A stretch of DNA of 20,045 bases from positions 1 to 20,045 of the forward strand of contig CAYZCX010000014.1 in assembly GCA_964477195.1 (NCBI GenBank), read 5' to 3'. A program made the position numbers and the translations under genes. Positions 1 to 6,179 of the stretch are shown piece after piece (position 1 is the first letter of the stretch; each line of letters opens with the position of its first letter). Source of the DNA: JALRBM01 sp964477195 (GTDB taxonomy: Bacteria > Patescibacteriota > Saccharimonadia > Saccharimonadales > Saccharimonadaceae). The notes below the pieces were generated by a model, which was not told the origin of the DNA, made no database searches, and was given only the letters and a program-made list of their open reading frames with translations.

Positions 1-128
1 GGTTTTCCCGTAATCATTTCTCAAAATGATGTAACGTTTTTACGGTTTGGTGGTGCTGGGTAAGAAACCCCGGGGGCGAATTTAAAATTCGCCCGCCCGC
101 GCTGCCTAGGTGCCCCACGAAGTGCCTG
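1..128. other. Left-edge intergenic region with several hairpins
   Basis: No gene is visible here. Three inverted repeats can be seen: ATCATTT (13-19) with AAATGAT (24-30), enclosed by CCGTA (8-12) with TACGG (41-45); GGGT (58-61) with ACCC (67-70); and a GC-rich palindrome at 74-94. The last could end the minus-strand gene that stops at 129, but no strong U-tract follows it. The region is cut by the window edge, so its full structure is unknown. Confidence 0.4.
74..94 (-). terminator. Possible hairpin terminator of the NTF2-like gene
   Basis: GGGCGAATTT and AAATTCGCCC form a near-perfect 21-nt palindrome about 35 nt past the stop of the minus-strand gene. On the minus strand the hairpin is followed by CCGGGGTTTCTT, which is a weak U-tract. 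It may instead be an RNA-stabilising hairpin. Confidence 0.35.
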
Positions 129-563
129 TTAGTTCATCTGATTGATCGTGGCCAGACGATCTGACATAACAATTAGTTCGACGATGCGTCCACGACTATC
201 AAAGGTGAGGATGTCGACCGATTTGATCAGTACTACGCGTCCATTTGGCTGGATGATCTGATCCGTGTTCCAGCCGGTAAGCCTGCCATCGAAGGTGACG
301 GTGCTCAACGTCCGGACAGCTAGTTTGCGGCCGTCCGAGATGACGTCGAAGATGTCCACGTGTTGGCCAAAATCCGAGAATGCAGCTCGCTGACGCTCCA
401 TCTCTGCGGCGAAAAACTCAAATTTAACACCTGCCGTCGCTCCAGGTACGAGTGCCAGAAATGAGGCTTCGTCAACGCATGCACGCATGGCATCAGTATC
501 GCCTTGGGCGATTGCTTCTCCGAATCGTACATACGTTCTGAAATTGGGGTCGCTCTGGGACAT
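129..563 (-). CDS. NTF2/SnoaL-like domain protein
   Basis: The gene encodes 144 residues with the layout of the SnoaL-like/NTF2 alpha+beta cone fold. An N-terminal helix (FRTYVRFGEAIAQGD) is followed by a helix around FEFFAAEMERQ. Antiparallel strands fill the C-terminal half (RKLAVRTLSTVTFDGRL, RVVLIKSVDILTFD, GRIVELIVMSD). Proteins of this fold are cytosolic and bind or isomerise small molecules, but the family is too diverse to assign a substrate. The start at 563 is chosen because AAGGAG lies 5-6 nt upstream; an in-frame ATG at 593 has no such site. It has its own TATAAT at 614-619 and sits downstream of the efflux pump terminator, so it is probably a separate unit. Confidence 0.75.
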   Translation of the reverse strand: MSQSDPNFRTYVRFGEAIAQGDTDAMRACVDEASFLALVPGATAGVKFEFFAAEMERQRAAFSDFGQHVDIFDVISDGRKLAVRTLSTVTFDGRLTGWNTDQIIQPNGRVVLIKSVDILTFDSRGRIVELIVMSDRLATINQMN

Positions 564-613
564 GCTACTCCTTGCTCGATATAGGACTGACAAAAGAAGG
601 GCACCAGCTATCT

Positions 614-619
614 ATTATA
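614..619 (-). promoter_or_regulatory. -10 element for the NTF2-like gene
   Basis: A perfect TATAAT reads on the minus strand, placing transcription start near 606 and giving a leader of about 43 nt that contains the AAGGAG site. No clear -35 is seen. Confidence 0.5.
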
Positions 620-650
620 GAGTATTTGAAAGAAAAAATTACCACAGCAA

Positions 651-675
651 AAGCACCGACAGTTTGTCGGTGCTT
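651..675 (-). terminator. Intrinsic terminator of the MFS gene
   Basis: A perfect 11-bp stem, AAGCACCGACA (651-661) with TGTCGGTGCTT (665-675), has a GTT loop. On the minus strand it lies 25 nt after the efflux pump stop and ends in TTTTGC. It isolates the pump from the NTF2-like gene downstream. Confidence 0.7.
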
Positions 676-699
676 AAAACAGTTTTTTAGTTCGTATTT

Positions 700-2130
700 T
701 TATACATGCGTTGCGACGGGTTCTGTCTGTTTTTGTTCTGGTTGTTTTGGAGTGCGGATAACGAAGATTCCAATGAGGAGCGCTATGACCATCAGGCCAG
801 ACGCCGCCAGGAATGCAAGCTGATATCCATGGACGGTCGCGGCAAGCGCGGTATGTCCAGCTGCCGTATCTTGCAGAGAAACACTACTAGCAATAACTGC
901 GAGAACTGCCAGTCCTAGCGCTCCACCGATTTGCTGTGATGTGTTAATAAGTCCCGATGCAAGTCCAGCTTCATTGCCAGGCACGCCTGCTGTCGAAGCA
1001 ATGGTCACTGACAGGAAAGATAATCCAAAGCCAGTCGCAAGCACGATAAATGCAGGAAGTATCTGGAACCAGTACGATGAATCTACTCCGAGAAAGCTCA
1101 AGGCAAACGTTCCCGCTGCAATAAGACTCGTACCAACAACAATCAGCGGTTTAAATCCGAATTTTCCTAGAAGTTTTGGTGCTTTCATTGAGATAAATCC
1201 AATGATCAGCGGAAGTGGAAGGAATGCAAGACCGCTCAGGAGGGGCGGAAACTTGAGTACGTTCTGTACGTAAACAGAGAGGAAAAAGAACATTCCGAGT
1301 GCTCCCGCTGAGACGGGAAGCATCATGAGATTGCCGCCGCTCACATTCCGAATACGGAAGATCGAGAGAGGAACGAGGGGATGTTTTGCCTTAGTCTCGT
1401 TCCATATAAACGAACCAATGAGGACAATACTTACACCAAAACTGACGAGCGTTGCGATACTTCCCCAGCCACTTTCGCTCGCTTGGGTGAGCGCGTACAC
1501 AAGTGACATGAGTCCACCGGTAATAAGAACTGCTCCGGGAAGGTCGAGATGTTTATCGCGTGATTCCTGAATGTGTGCGGGAACGTATTTTAGTATGCCG
1601 GCGATCGCGAGGAGACCAAGCGGGACATTGACAAAGAAACACCATCGCCACCCCAAGTACTGGGTAAGAAGGCCACCGAGAAATACTCCCGCGGCTGCTC
1701 CACCAGAGGCTACCATGCTCCAAATACTCAGTGCACGGTTGCGCTCGGGTCCTTCTTCAAAAGTTGTAAGAAGAATGGAGAGTGCGGTCGGTGCCATAAA
1801 TGCGGCCGCGAGACCCTGAAAGGCGCGAAGAGCGACCATCATTACATCTGATGTTGAGAGCCCAAGGAGGAGCGAGAAGAGCGTAAAGCCTCCAACTCCC
1901 CAGACCAGGACTTTACGTCGTCCGTAAAGGTCGGCGATACGTCCGCCGAGCATCAAGAACCCACCAAAGGTGAGGATATATGCAGTGAGTACCCATTGCA
2001 ATGCCGAGCTATCAAAATGAAGCGCGGATTTAATTGCAGGAAGGGCGACATTGACAATTGCGCTATCGAGCACTACGAGAAACATCGTCGTTGCAAGAAG
2101 CAATAAAATAACATTGCGCTGCTTATGCAT
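700..2130 (-). CDS. MFS transporter, DHA2 (EmrB/QacA-like) drug:H+ antiporter
   Basis: This 476-residue inner-membrane protein has about 14 predicted spans, the size and topology of the DHA2 family, which exports drugs or organic cations using the proton gradient. TM1 carries the family motif LDSAIVNVALP. The loop after TM2 has the MFS motif-A form GGRIADLYGRRKV. The TM5 region has a glycine-rich stretch (SGGAAAGVFLGG) in the place of antiporter motif C, followed by GWRWCFFVNVPLG. The ATG at 2130 has AAAGGAT about 6 nt upstream, and TACACT at 2164-2169 is a likely -10. It is divergent from the VIT-type transporter. The substrate cannot be told from sequence; the family assignment is secure. 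Confidence 0.92.
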   Translation of the reverse strand: MHKQRNVILLLLATTMFLVVLDSAIVNVALPAIKSALHFDSSALQWVLTAYILTFGGFLMLGGRIADLYGRRKVLVWGVGGFTLFSLLLGLSTSDVMMVALRAFQGLAAAFMAPTALSILLTTFEEGPERNRALSIWSMVASGGAAAGVFLGGLLTQYLGWRWCFFVNVPLGLLAIAGILKYVPAHIQESRDKHLDLPGAVLITGGLMSLVYALTQASESGWGSIATLVSFGVSIVLIGSFIWNETKAKHPLVPLSIFRIRNVSGGNLMMLPVSAGALGMFFFLSVYVQNVLKFPPLLSGLAFLPLPLIIGFISMKAPKLLGKFGFKPLIVVGTSLIAAGTFALSFLGVDSSYWFQILPAFIVLATGFGLSFLSVTIASTAGVPGNEAGLASGLINTSQQIGGALGLAVLAVIASSVSLQDTAAGHTALAATVHGYQLAFLAASGLMVIALLIGIFVIRTPKQPEQKQTEPVATHV

Positions 2131-2163
2131 GCAAATCCTTTCGTTTTATTTGTTACTTTCTCC

Positions 2164-2169
2164 AGTGTA
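2164..2169 (-). promoter_or_regulatory. -10 element for the MFS transporter
   Basis: TACACT on the minus strand would give a leader of about 27 nt carrying the AAAGGAT ribosome site. It is divergent from the promoter at 2211-2216. Confidence 0.45.
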
Positions 2170-2210
2170 TGTAAATTACTTTTTTTATGCAAGTGTTTTT
2201 TCAAAAGTGA

Positions 2211-2216
2211 TAGAAT
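2211..2216 (+). promoter_or_regulatory. -10 element for the VIT-type transporter, leaderless
   Basis: TAGAAT ends 7 nt before the ATG at 2224, and no Shine-Dalgarno sequence is present. Transcription would start at or within a base or two of the start codon. Confidence 0.5.
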
Positions 2217-2223
2217 AATACAT

Positions 2224-2943
2224 ATGGAAAAAATATCACAACACGATTATTTGACTCGTCGCGCACTACAGATTCAAAGGGGTGCGGCACGAGCAGCAGT
2301 ATTGGGCGTTAATGATGGATTGGTGAGTGTTCTTTGTATTGTGCTCGCCGTTGCTGGGGCGGGGGCGGCGCCTCAAGGTGTCTTGCTGGCAGGTTTCGCC
2401 GGACTTATCGCCGGTGCAATTAGTATGGCTGCGGGTGAGTGGATCTCTGTTCGCGCACAGGTGGAGCTATTTGAAGGAGTACTTAAGGATATCCATCGTT
2501 TATTGCACGAAGATAAATCTGCTCTGGTAACCCAGATTGCAAAAAGTCTCGTCGACGGTGGGCAGCGCGAAAAAACAGCGCTTCAGGCGGCAAAAGAAAT
2601 GGCCTCCGATCACCATCAGTTGGTTCGGATTTATGCCAAGCAAGTGATGGGATTTAACCCTGATGAATTAGGCTCGCCTTGGCGTGCTGCTCTGTCTTCG
2701 TTTGCGTTATTTACGCTGGGCGCGTTGGCACCTCTGGTACCTTGGATCCTGACAAAGGGAAGTACGGCGGTATGGCTATCGATTAGTCTCACGGCTCTCG
2801 GAAGTTTGGTTGTAGGAGGTTACATTGGTGTATCGAGCGGAAAGAGCGTGATATATGGGGCACTTCGCCAGCTGGCGATCGTGGTGCTTGCCTCTGTCGT
2901 GACTTATGGAGTCGGATTCTTATTTGGCGTCAGTGTTGCTTAG
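2224..2943 (+). CDS. VIT1/CCC1-family Fe2+/Mn2+ transporter
   Basis: This 239-residue membrane protein belongs to the vacuolar iron transporter family, which moves Fe2+ or Mn2+ out of the cytosol. Visible family features are GVNDGLVS entering TM1 (28-35), and TM2 with AGAISMAAGEWISVRAQ (about 63-79), which contains the metal-pathway methionine M68 and glutamate E72. A charged cytoplasmic helical domain (about 80-145) contains HH (DHHQLVRIY), and three more spans follow. The start at 2224 is preferred over an in-frame ATG at 2125: the family alignment begins here, and a -10 box sits 7 nt upstream. It converges with a second VIT-like gene with only one base between the stop codons. Confidence 0.9.
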   Translation: MEKISQHDYLTRRALQIQRGAARAAVLGVNDGLVSVLCIVLAVAGAGAAPQGVLLAGFAGLIAGAISMAAGEWISVRAQVELFEGVLKDIHRLLHEDKSALVTQIAKSLVDGGQREKTALQAAKEMASDHHQLVRIYAKQVMGFNPDELGSPWRAALSSFALFTLGALAPLVPWILTKGSTAVWLSISLTALGSLVVGGYIGVSSGKSVIYGALRQLAIVVLASVVTYGVGFLFGVSVA

Positions 2944-2944
2944 A

Positions 2945-3505
2945 TTAGAGAAGGTGAAGCCCGTATCCGGTCAGTGCTCCGATAACGATAATACAGGCGC
3001 CGAGGAACATCATTTCGATACCATCACGGGCTGGATGAAGATGCATAAGAAACCCTCGCCAGTATCCAGCGGCAAATAACATCGTGAGTGTTATGAGACT
3101 ACATAGTGTAATTGCGGCATATAGCTGTGGGATAAAAATAAGCGGGAGCACGGTGATAAGCCCGACGGCAAAATACGCGCCAAATTCAATTGCTGCGGGA
3201 ATAAGATAATGATGCAGCGGATGGTGTTTCTCGCGGCCATCGAGTTCATCCGCGTAATGCTCGGAGCTGTACTTGACGGCCGCATTATTAAATCCATTGA
3301 CAAGGATACCGATTGCTGCGCTCACAAGAAGTACGCGGCGGTCGAGATTAGCGAAACTCAACCCCACTACAACACTTGCTCCAATGGCAAATCCTCCTTC
3401 GAGGCCTTCAAGAAGTGCGAGGAGCCTCTCGGCGCCTAGGGGAAGTCTTAGTCGCTTACGTTTTTCACGTAATGTTCGCCTTCGTGTGGCGGTTTGAATA
3501 TGCAT
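2945..3505 (-). CDS. Divergent VIT1/CCC1-like membrane protein
   Basis: The gene encodes 186 residues with a very basic N-terminus (six or more Arg/Lys before residue 25) and about five spans. The pattern EGLEGGFAIGASVVVGLS in TM1, a second span ending in KYSSEHYADELDG, then PAAIEFGAYFAVGLI, follows the VIT1/CCC1 layout of TM1-TM2-acidic loop-TM3. The metal-binding M/E residues of classical members are not clearly kept, and the cytoplasmic domain is almost absent. It is therefore a likely but remote paralogue of the gene it converges with; a role in metal transport is inferred. There is no Shine-Dalgarno sequence. TGCTACACT ends 6 nt before the ATG, suggesting a leaderless message. Confidence 0.7.
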   Translation of the reverse strand: MHIQTATRRRTLREKRKRLRLPLGAERLLALLEGLEGGFAIGASVVVGLSFANLDRRVLLVSAAIGILVNGFNNAAVKYSSEHYADELDGREKHHPLHHYLIPAAIEFGAYFAVGLITVLPLIFIPQLYAAITLCSLITLTMLFAAGYWRGFLMHLHPARDGIEMMFLGACIIVIGALTGYGLHLL

Positions 3506-3511
3506 ATCAGT

Positions 3512-3520
3512 AGTGTAGCA
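3512..3520 (-). promoter_or_regulatory. Extended -10 for the VIT-like gene, leaderless
   Basis: TGC-TACACT on the minus strand is followed by 6 nt (ACTGAT) and then the ATG at 3505. It matches the TGn-TATACT form repeated elsewhere in the window. Confidence 0.6.
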
Positions 3521-3560
3521 AACTTTACTTTAGAGAAGAGGATTGTCGTTAAAAATACAT

Positions 3561-3580
3561 TATTTTCACATATTTTCACG
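3561..3580 (+). repeat. Tandem 10-bp direct repeat in a promoter
   Basis: TATTTTCACA is followed at once by TATTTTCACG. The pair occupies the -35 region of the promoter whose -10 is TATACT at 3584-3589, so it could be an operator or activator site. Confidence 0.6.
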
Positions 3581-3583
3581 GAT

Positions 3584-3589
3584 TATACT
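3584..3589 (+). promoter_or_regulatory. -10 element for the small secreted protein
   Basis: TATACT predicts a start near 3596. The leader would begin with ATAAGCA (3596-3602), which pairs with TGCTTAT (3613-3619) directly before the AAGGAGG ribosome site. Confidence 0.6.
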
Positions 3590-3632
3590 GTAAGCATAAG
3601 CAAGTCCTAAAGTGCTTATAAGGAGGTTGAGA

Positions 3633-4001
3633 ATGAGAATATCAACCAAGACAGTGGCCTCGCTACTGCTTGTAACGGCTGTTGCGGCAGCTGTCCCGGG
3701 TGTGAGTGGAAAGATTCCGCGCCAGCGCTTTAGGCATAGATCTCAGTTCGATAGATTACTGCAGCGCCATGACCGCAAGGGTGAGTTGCGTGCAGAGCTC
3801 CTTGGTATGGATGCGCAAACATTTCGTGAGAAGCTAAAACACATGAGTTTTGAAGATATTGTAAGACAAAGAGGATTCAAAACGGTGCGGGAGTTTCGTA
3901 TTGCTCTGCTTGGCAGGCTAAAGGATGAGCTACATCGGCGTGGTTGGTCATTTGCGCGAATTGAACACTATATGACCGCACGGAGTGCTCGCATAGGGTA
4001 A
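3633..4001 (+). CDS. Small secreted basic protein with a DUF2680-like segment
   Basis: The protein has 122 residues. Residues 1-26 form a signal peptide or anchor (MRISTKTVASLLLVTAVAAA, then VPGVSG). The mature part is rich in Arg, Lys and His. Residues 54-95 read AELLGMDAQTFREKL, then MSFEDIVRQRG, then FRIALLGRLKDELHRRG. This resembles the LGM-x-xEEL...IAxxKG...ALL.x.L repeat of DUF2680/YckD-type extracytoplasmic proteins. Function is unknown. The ATG at 3633 is chosen because AAGGAGG (3620-3626) lies 6 nt upstream; a GTG at 3612 would start before that site. It is followed 20 nt later by the leaderless PAP2 gene. Confidence 0.7.
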   Translation: MRISTKTVASLLLVTAVAAAVPGVSGKIPRQRFRHRSQFDRLLQRHDRKGELRAELLGMDAQTFREKLKHMSFEDIVRQRGFKTVREFRIALLGRLKDELHRRGWSFARIEHYMTARSARIG

Positions 4002-4008
4002 AGCGTAG

Positions 4009-4014
4009 TATACT
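4009..4014 (+). promoter_or_regulatory. -10 element for the PAP2 gene, leaderless
   Basis: TATACT ends 7 nt before the ATG at 4022, and there is no ribosome site. Confidence 0.6.
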
Positions 4015-4021
4015 GGGGTAT

Positions 4022-4519
4022 ATGACACAGACAATTGTGCGCTTACTTGCAGACGGTCTTATCGTACCGATAGTGCTTATAGCAGGATATTCTTTGCTAT
4101 TTCTTATCCCTAAAGGTGAGCGTCTCGACGCCTACAGGCGTATATTTATGGCTGGACTCACGGCATATCTTATTGCCAAGTTATTCGGAGCTGTCTATCA
4201 GCCTTCGATGGAGCGACCGTTTGAGCTATTGGGAGCGGCGCCAGGTGCTTCGTACTTGCCCAATCCAGGTTTTCCATCAGATCACGCATTATTTACGATG
4301 TTCCTTACACTTGCTGTATGGTTTGAAACAAGACACAAAAAAATCGCTATACTCCTCTTGATTTTGACACTTTGCATGTGCCTGGGGCGAGTGATGGCGC
4401 TTGTCCATACGCCGCTCGATATTGTAGGCGGGCTTGTTGCTGCGCTGACGGGTGCTGTATGGTACTTCGGCGGCTCTTCTTCGCAAGAAGTTCGCTCAAG
4501 AAGCAAAAAACCTGTATAG
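4022..4519 (+). CDS. PAP2-superfamily membrane phosphatase, undecaprenyl-diphosphatase-like
   Basis: This 165-residue membrane protein has five or six spans and the three phosphatase signatures of the PAP2 family: K53 with R65-P66, the P85-S86-D87-H88 block (usual form PSGH), and R123...H129...D133 (GRVMALVHTPLD). H129 would be the nucleophile and H88 the acid/base. Members such as BcrC remove phosphate from undecaprenyl diphosphate at the outer face of the membrane, recycling the cell-wall lipid carrier. That substrate is inferred; phosphatidylglycerophosphate or another lipid is possible. The downstream gene starts 23 nt after the stop, and a possible TATAGT overlaps the stop codon. Confidence 0.85.
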   Translation: MTQTIVRLLADGLIVPIVLIAGYSLLFLIPKGERLDAYRRIFMAGLTAYLIAKLFGAVYQPSMERPFELLGAAPGASYLPNPGFPSDHALFTMFLTLAVWFETRHKKIAILLLILTLCMCLGRVMALVHTPLDIVGGLVAALTGAVWYFGGSSSQEVRSRSKKPV

Positions 4520-4520
4520 T
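4515..4520 (+). promoter_or_regulatory. Possible -10 for the unknown membrane protein
   Basis: TATAGT overlaps the PAP2 stop codon. It would give a leader of about 16 nt that includes AGGAGG. Read-through from the PAP2 promoter is equally possible. Confidence 0.3.
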
Positions 4521-4542
4521 TTAGTTAGCATAGGAGGATGTG

Positions 4543-5019
4543 ATGGCTGAATTAGGTGATGAACAGGCAAAGCCTTTGGTAACGGAAATGTCAGGACAAC
4601 AAATTGGGCAAGTGATATTATCCGGACTTATCGCCGGTATTGTTGCGGCTGGTGCGACGCTACTTTTTAGCGCATATGTCTTCAAGACGCTTCCTTGTGT
4701 GGCAGAAACTTGTGGGACGGGCGGTCAGTATGCGGCTGTGCTTGCGGGTATTATAAGTGGTGCCGTGGCCTTATTTTGGCTTATACGCCTTCAGATTTTT
4801 CGTCCACTTCTTGTGGTATTAGCGGTAACAGTGAGCCTATGGGGTATTTCGCTATATATGCTCAATTGGCCATGGTATACCGTACTCGGGGTATCGGCAG
4901 GTCTGTACGCTGTGGCATACGGGCTTTTTGCATGGCTATCTCGTGTCCGACAGTTTTGGATCGTCATACTTCTCGTCGTGCTTATTGTGGTAGCTGTGCG
5001 ATTCATCCTGGCCACCTGA
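4543..5019 (+). CDS. Unknown integral membrane protein
   Basis: The gene encodes 158 residues that I do not recognise. A polar N-terminus of about 18 residues (MAELGDEQAKPLVTEM) precedes about five hydrophobic spans, near 22-46, 64-82, 85-105, 108-130 and 134-156. A short loop after the first span has two cysteines five residues apart (LPCVAETCGTGG), which could form a disulfide if it lies outside the membrane. The ATG at 4543 is preferred over a GTG at 4540 because AGGAGG (4532-4537) is then 5 nt away. It lies between a lipid phosphatase and rmuC, and the context does not point to a role. Confidence 0.75.
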   Translation: MAELGDEQAKPLVTEMSGQQIGQVILSGLIAGIVAAGATLLFSAYVFKTLPCVAETCGTGGQYAAVLAGIISGAVALFWLIRLQIFRPLLVVLAVTVSLWGISLYMLNWPWYTVLGVSAGLYAVAYGLFAWLSRVRQFWIVILLVVLIVVAVRFILAT

Positions 5020-5028
5020 TGCTATACT
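5020..5028 (+). promoter_or_regulatory. Extended -10 for rmuC, leaderless
   Basis: TGC-TATACT, followed by AAATAC and the ATG at 5035, leaves a 6-nt gap and no room for a ribosome site. It is one of three copies of TGCTATACTAA in the window. Confidence 0.7.
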
Positions 5029-5034
5029 AAATAC

Positions 5035-6111
5035 ATGGATATCGTAACTGTATGTATTGTGGTGGGGCTGCTTATAGCTGGGTTTGGCGTCGTTATTTAT
5101 ACGCTCAACCAACGCCTGAAAGAAGTCAAGAATAGTGGCGCCGTAGAGATGGTCAAGTCTGATCTGGTAGAACTGTCTCGTAATGTGGGTGCTCTCCAGG
5201 AAGCGATGGGCGACAAGTTAGAGCGAAATGCGGCTGCCATGCAGACGTCTGTTCAAAAGCAGCTTACCGAAAGCGCAAAACTAGTTGCAGATGTGACCCA
5301 GCGATTGGCAAAACTAGATGAAACTAATCGACGGGTCGTGGATGTTGCTGATGAGCTCAAGACATTACAAAATGTATTGCAAAATCCAAAGCAGCGCGGG
5401 GTATTCGGAGAATACTATCTGCAGTCGGTGCTAGAAAATGTTTTACCACCCGGACAATTTGCTATGCAGTATAAATTTAATGATGGGGAGATCGTGGATG
5501 CGGCAATTTTTCTCGAACGCGGTCAGGTTTTAGCTGTCGATAGCAAGTTCAGCCTTGAAAACTACAATCGTATGATTGAAGCAACTGACAAGCACGAAAG
5601 AGAACGCCTTCTATTGAAGGTGAAGGCAGACCTCAAGGGACGAATTGATGAAACTAGCAAGTATATTCGCCCGAGTGAAAATACAATGGATTTTGCTTTT
5701 ATGTTTATTCCAAGTGAGTCACTGTATTATGATCTGCTTATAAATAATGTTGGAACTGGTGGAAGCTCACGAGATTTGATTGAGTATGCATTTCGCGACA
5801 AGCGAGTCATTATCGTCAGTCCGACAAGTTTCATGGCATACCTTCAGACGGTGCTACAGGGTCTGCGCAGTTTGCAAATCGAGGAGCAGGCAAAGGATAT
5901 TCAGGTTCGTGTCGGTAAGTTAGGCCAACATATTGGCAAATTTGAAGTGTATATGCAAAAACTTGGTTCGTCTCTTGGTACAACGGTCAATCACTTTAAT
6001 AATGCTCACAAAGAGCTCGGTAAAGTCGATAAAGACATAGTAAAAATAGCCAATACGGCTGCGGGCGTTGAGCCAGCGCTTCTCGATAGGCCTCGCCAAG
6101 ACGACGAATAG
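5035..6111 (+). CDS. rmuC: RmuC family protein
   Basis: The protein has 358 residues. A single N-terminal span (about 4-24) is followed by a long coiled-coil region (about 25-115) and then the RmuC core (about 117-300). The core carries NPKQRGVFGE (117-126), VDAAIFL and the nuclease-like VLAVDSKFSLENY (165-177). E126, D155, D169 and K171 are candidate PD-(D/E)XK residues. RmuC proteins limit recombination at inverted repeats and are thought to act as membrane-tethered nucleases; activity has not been shown here. Translation probably starts on a leaderless mRNA. A bidirectional terminator lies 15 nt after the stop. Confidence 0.93.
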   Translation: MDIVTVCIVVGLLIAGFGVVIYTLNQRLKEVKNSGAVEMVKSDLVELSRNVGALQEAMGDKLERNAAAMQTSVQKQLTESAKLVADVTQRLAKLDETNRRVVDVADELKTLQNVLQNPKQRGVFGEYYLQSVLENVLPPGQFAMQYKFNDGEIVDAAIFLERGQVLAVDSKFSLENYNRMIEATDKHERERLLLKVKADLKGRIDETSKYIRPSENTMDFAFMFIPSESLYYDLLINNVGTGGSSRDLIEYAFRDKRVIIVSPTSFMAYLQTVLQGLRSLQIEEQAKDIQVRVGKLGQHIGKFEVYMQKLGSSLGTTVNHFNNAHKELGKVDKDIVKIANTAAGVEPALLDRPRQDDE

Positions 6112-6126
6112 CAGGTATTTCTTGGA

Positions 6127-6168
6127 CAGTTAAAAAGAAGGCCGCAGTTGCGGCCTTCTTTTTAACTG
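6127..6168. terminator. Bidirectional intrinsic terminator between rmuC and the aquaporin gene
   Basis: A perfect 19-bp stem (6127-6145 with 6150-6168) has the loop AGTT. The core is GAAGGCCGC with GCGGCCTTC, flanked by five A on one side and five T on the other, so it gives a GC stem and a U-tract on both strands. It lies 15 nt past the rmuC stop and 11 nt past the convergent aquaporin stop. Confidence 0.95.
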
Positions 6169-6179
6169 ATGCTATGAAA

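Noticed and set aside
1..563. Integron cassette with an attC site after the NTF2-like gene
   Set aside because: NTF2-like genes and hairpins are common in cassettes, but no RYYYAAC/GTTRRRY core pair is found in the expected places.
2125..2223. Upstream in-frame ATG extending the VIT transporter by 33 residues
   Set aside because: The extension has no family similarity, crosses both divergent promoters and overlaps the MFS start. The -10 box 7 nt before 2224 supports the shorter form.
3612..3632. GTG at 3612 as the start of the secreted protein
   Set aside because: The ribosome site AAGGAGG (3620-3626) lies after it and at proper spacing before the ATG at 3633, which also gives a clean signal peptide.
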